A stretch of DNA of 45,144 nt from positions 1 through 45,144 of the forward strand of contig NZ_JARWNW010000046.1 of NCBI RefSeq assembly GCF_029868325.1. Direction: 5' to 3'. Shown piece by piece: positions 43,431-45,144 of the stretch (position 1 is its first letter; each line of letters begins with the position of its first letter). Below the pieces are notes generated by a model that ran no database searches, was not told where the DNA came from, and was given only the letters and a program-made list of their open reading frames with translations. A program made the translations under genes and the position numbers. This stretch comes from Nocardia carnea. GTDB lineage: Bacteria > Actinomycetota > Actinomycetes > Mycobacteriales > Mycobacteriaceae.

Positions 43431-43480
43431 TCGCGAAGTTGCTAACCCGGCTATCGCAGCTTGCGAACATCTTCTAAACT
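43431..43480 (+). promoter_or_regulatory. ramB promoter with probable RamB sites
   Basis: TCGCGAAGTTGC (43431-43442) and TCGCAGCTTGCGAA (43454-43467, with TCGCA and TGCGA as perfect arms) resemble the GCAAA/TTTGC-type boxes reported for RamB. TAAACT (43475-43480) is a -10 six bases before the ATG. The second site falls in the -35 region, so negative autoregulation is likely, as described for RamB in relatives. Confidence 0.6.
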
Positions 43481-43486
43481 GGACAT

Positions 43487-44893
43487 ATGGCCAAGACCTA
43501 TGTCGGCGCCCGGCTCCGGCAACTGCGCACCGAACGCGGGCTGAGCCAGGTGGCACTGGCCCAGCAGCTGGAGATATCGGCGAGCTATCTGAACCAGATC
43601 GAACACGATGTCCGTCCGCTCACCGTGCCGGTACTGCTGCGGATCAGCGAGGTGTTCGGTGTCGAGGCGACCTTCTTCTCCCCGCAGGACGACACCCGGC
43701 TCATCGCCGAACTGCAGGAAGTCGTGATGGACCAGGAACTGGGTATCGAGGCCGACGCCCGGGAAATCGCGGAAATGGTCTCCGCCCATCCGAGCATGGC
43801 CCGCGCCCTGGTCAATATGCACAACCGCTACCGCAACACCAGCGCCCAGCTCGCCGCGGCCACCGAGGACCGGTTCGCCGACGGCTCGGGCAGCGCCACG
43901 ATCAGTAAACCGCACGAAGAAGTTCGCGACTACTTCTATCAGCGGCAGAACTATATTCACGAGCTCGATACCGCCGCCGAGGAGCTGGCCAACCGGATCC
44001 GCTTCCACGGCGGTGACGCGCACAGCGAAATCCCCAAGGTGCTGCGCAGCCACGGCGTGCGGATCATGGAACGGATCGACCTCGGCGAAGGCGTCCTGCA
44101 CCGATACGATACGGAAAACCAGATACTCGAAATCGCCCCGCATCTCTCGGGCGGGCAGCGCCTGTTCAAACTCGCCGCCGAACTGTCCTATTTCGAATGC
44201 GGCCCGCTGCTGGACAAACTCGTGGACGAAGGAAACTTCTCCGGCCCCGACGCGCGCCGCCTGGCGCTGCTGGGCCTCGCGAACTACTTCGCGGCCGCGA
44301 CGGTACTGCCCTACACCTACTTCCACGAAGTCGCCGAGGACTTCCGCTACGACATAGAACGGCTCTCGGCGTTCTTCACCCAGAGCTACGAGACGATCTG
44401 CCACCGGCTGTCCACCCTGCAGCGACCGGAACTCCGCGGGGTGCCGTTCTCGTTCGTCCGGGTGGACCGCGCCGGCAATATGTCGAAACGGCAGTCCGCC
44501 ACCGGATTCCACTTCTCCTCCAGCGGCGGCACCTGCCCCCTGTGGAACGTGTACGAGGCCTTCACCTACCCCGGCAAGATCATGACCCAGATCGCTCAGA
44601 TGCCCGACGGCCGCAAATACCTGTGGGTGGCCCGCACCGTCGAACGCCGCGCCACCCGCTACGGACAGCCGAGCAAAACCTTCGCCATCGGCCTGGGCTG
44701 CGAAATCCGCCACGCCGCACGGGTGGTGTACGCGGACGGAATCGATACGCGCGAGGTCAACGCCACTCCGATCGGCGCCGGCTGCCGGGTATGCGACCGC
44801 GCCAACTGCCCGCAACGCGCCTTCCCACCGCTGGGCAAAACCCTCGACATCAGCGAACACCGCAGCTCGGTATCGCCCTACGTGCTGAAATAA
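43487..44893 (+). CDS. ramB: RamB-type regulator of acetate/short-chain acyl metabolism
   Basis: A 468-residue regulator: XRE helix-turn-helix at about 7-60 (RLRQLRTERGLSQVALAQQLEISASYLNQIEHDVRPL), an IrrE-like/DUF955 middle part (HEVAEDFRYDIERLSAFF) and a C-terminal DUF2083-type domain with cysteines 433, 436 and 441 (GCRVCDRANC). RamB controls glyoxylate-cycle and acetate genes in Corynebacterium and mycobacteria. There is no room for a ribosome site: TAAACT lies six bases before the ATG, so the mRNA is probably leaderless. Its last 82 bases are repeated inverted at the window end. Confidence 0.93.
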   Translation: MAKTYVGARLRQLRTERGLSQVALAQQLEISASYLNQIEHDVRPLTVPVLLRISEVFGVEATFFSPQDDTRLIAELQEVVMDQELGIEADAREIAEMVSAHPSMARALVNMHNRYRNTSAQLAAATEDRFADGSGSATISKPHEEVRDYFYQRQNYIHELDTAAEELANRIRFHGGDAHSEIPKVLRSHGVRIMERIDLGEGVLHRYDTENQILEIAPHLSGGQRLFKLAAELSYFECGPLLDKLVDEGNFSGPDARRLALLGLANYFAAATVLPYTYFHEVAEDFRYDIERLSAFFTQSYETICHRLSTLQRPELRGVPFSFVRVDRAGNMSKRQSATGFHFSSSGGTCPLWNVYEAFTYPGKIMTQIAQMPDGRKYLWVARTVERRATRYGQPSKTFAIGLGCEIRHAARVVYADGIDTREVNATPIGAGCRVCDRANCPQRAFPPLGKTLDISEHRSSVSPYVLK

Positions 44894-45144
44894 TTGCGCC
44901 GCCTTCGGCGGCGCGGGTTTCGGCCCCCTTGGTGCCCGCGGTGGGGCCCAGGCCCCACCCGGGGGGGCGCCGGCGGGGGGGGGGGGGGCCGCGGGGGGGG
45001 GTGGGTGGTGCCCCCGCGCGGCACCATGGGGGCCTAAACCCGCGCCGCCGAAGGCGGCGCAATTATTTCAGCACGTAGGGCGATACCGAGCTGCGGTGTT
45101 CGCTGATGTCGAGGGTTTTGCCCAGCGGTGGGAAGGCGCGTTGC
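44812..45144. repeat. Fold-back inverted repeat at the contig end
   Basis: Positions 45036-45144 are the exact reverse complement of 44812-44920 (109 bp), covering the last 27 codons and stop of ramB and the hairpin behind it. The match continues imperfectly to about 44934. The 115 bases between the arms are G/C-rich with runs of G (44975-44988 and 44993-45001). A second partial ramB pointing inward makes no biological sense. This is almost certainly an assembly artefact nucleated in the hairpin repeat. Confidence 0.9.
44896..44934. repeat. Intergenic repeat copy behind ramB, with hairpin
   Basis: A perfect hairpin GCGCCGCC-TTC-GGCGGCGC (44896-44914) is followed by GGGTTTCGG and CCCCCTTGGT. 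This aligns with 9371-9410 with few changes, so it is another copy of that family. It may also serve as the ramB terminator, although no T run follows. Confidence 0.65.

Noticed and set aside
45036..45144. Second, inverted partial ramB
   Set aside because: Exact reverse complement of the real 3' end joined through G runs; treated as an assembly fold-back.
44812..45144. Terminal inverted repeat of a linear replicon
   Set aside because: The repeat is a fold-back of coding sequence at one end only, and the other end shows no matching sequence.

Overview
The window is a stretch of high-GC actinobacterial chromosome. The best fit is Nocardia or a close relative in the Mycobacteriales. Reasons: a GroEL2-type chaperonin with a Gly/Met tail behind two CIRCE operators, a RamB-type regulator, a FadE5-like acyl-CoA dehydrogenase, a short pyruvoyl phosphatidylserine decarboxylase next to PssA, and PitA with DUF3349 proteins. 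From memory, the sets AAA ATPase/psd/pssA/groEL2/S9 peptidase/lpd/AhpD-like/ramB and pitA/small membrane protein/DUF3349 match M. tuberculosis neighbourhoods around Rv0435c-Rv0465c and Rv0543c-Rv0545c, with rearrangements and inserted genes. I see no prophage, IS element, CRISPR array, tRNA or rRNA gene.

Layout. 1-454: contig-end debris, made of fragments of a homoserine kinase and an ABC transporter on the minus strand plus a long C run. 455-6356 (minus): a complete Mrp cation/proton antiporter operon, mnhA(B)-C-D-E-F-G, every junction a 4-nt overlap. 6572-9305 (minus): a lipoprotein and a CDC48-like double AAA ATPase. 9306-9748: degenerate copies of an intergenic repeat. 9749-11583: a 53-residue ORF, an SRPBCC protein and a FabH-like ketoacyl synthase. 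11839-13858: a GlsB-type stress membrane protein, then psd-pssA. 13862-16992: a Clp-N/HTH protein behind twin operators, a small conserved protein, and groEL2. 17145-17782: a VapBC-type toxin-antitoxin pair. 17873-32366: mostly single genes of small-molecule metabolism and regulation (bicupin, imine-reductase-like enzyme with HxlR regulator, SMP-30-like lipoprotein with MarR regulator, S9 peptidase, hydrolase, TetR regulator, ZIP transporter, MDR oxidoreductase, AraC regulator, lipoamide dehydrogenase, AhpD-like protein, polysaccharide deacetylase). 32726-39946: SRPBCC/ArsR pair, XRE regulator, patatin, VOC protein, NERD-like membrane protein, FadE. 40030-43413: a Bcr/CflA-type efflux pump running into pitA, a small membrane protein and two DUF3349 proteins. 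43487-44893: ramB. 44812-45144: a fold-back inverted repeat that closes the contig.

Regulation is unusually legible. At least ten genes have a TANNNT -10 box six to eight bases before the start codon, so their mRNAs are probably leaderless. Many genes have clear palindromes over the promoter. The most striking is the Clp-N/HTH gene at 13910, where one palindrome contains the -35 and a second contains the -10 of a near-consensus promoter. Both window ends look like assembly artefacts and should not be read as biology.
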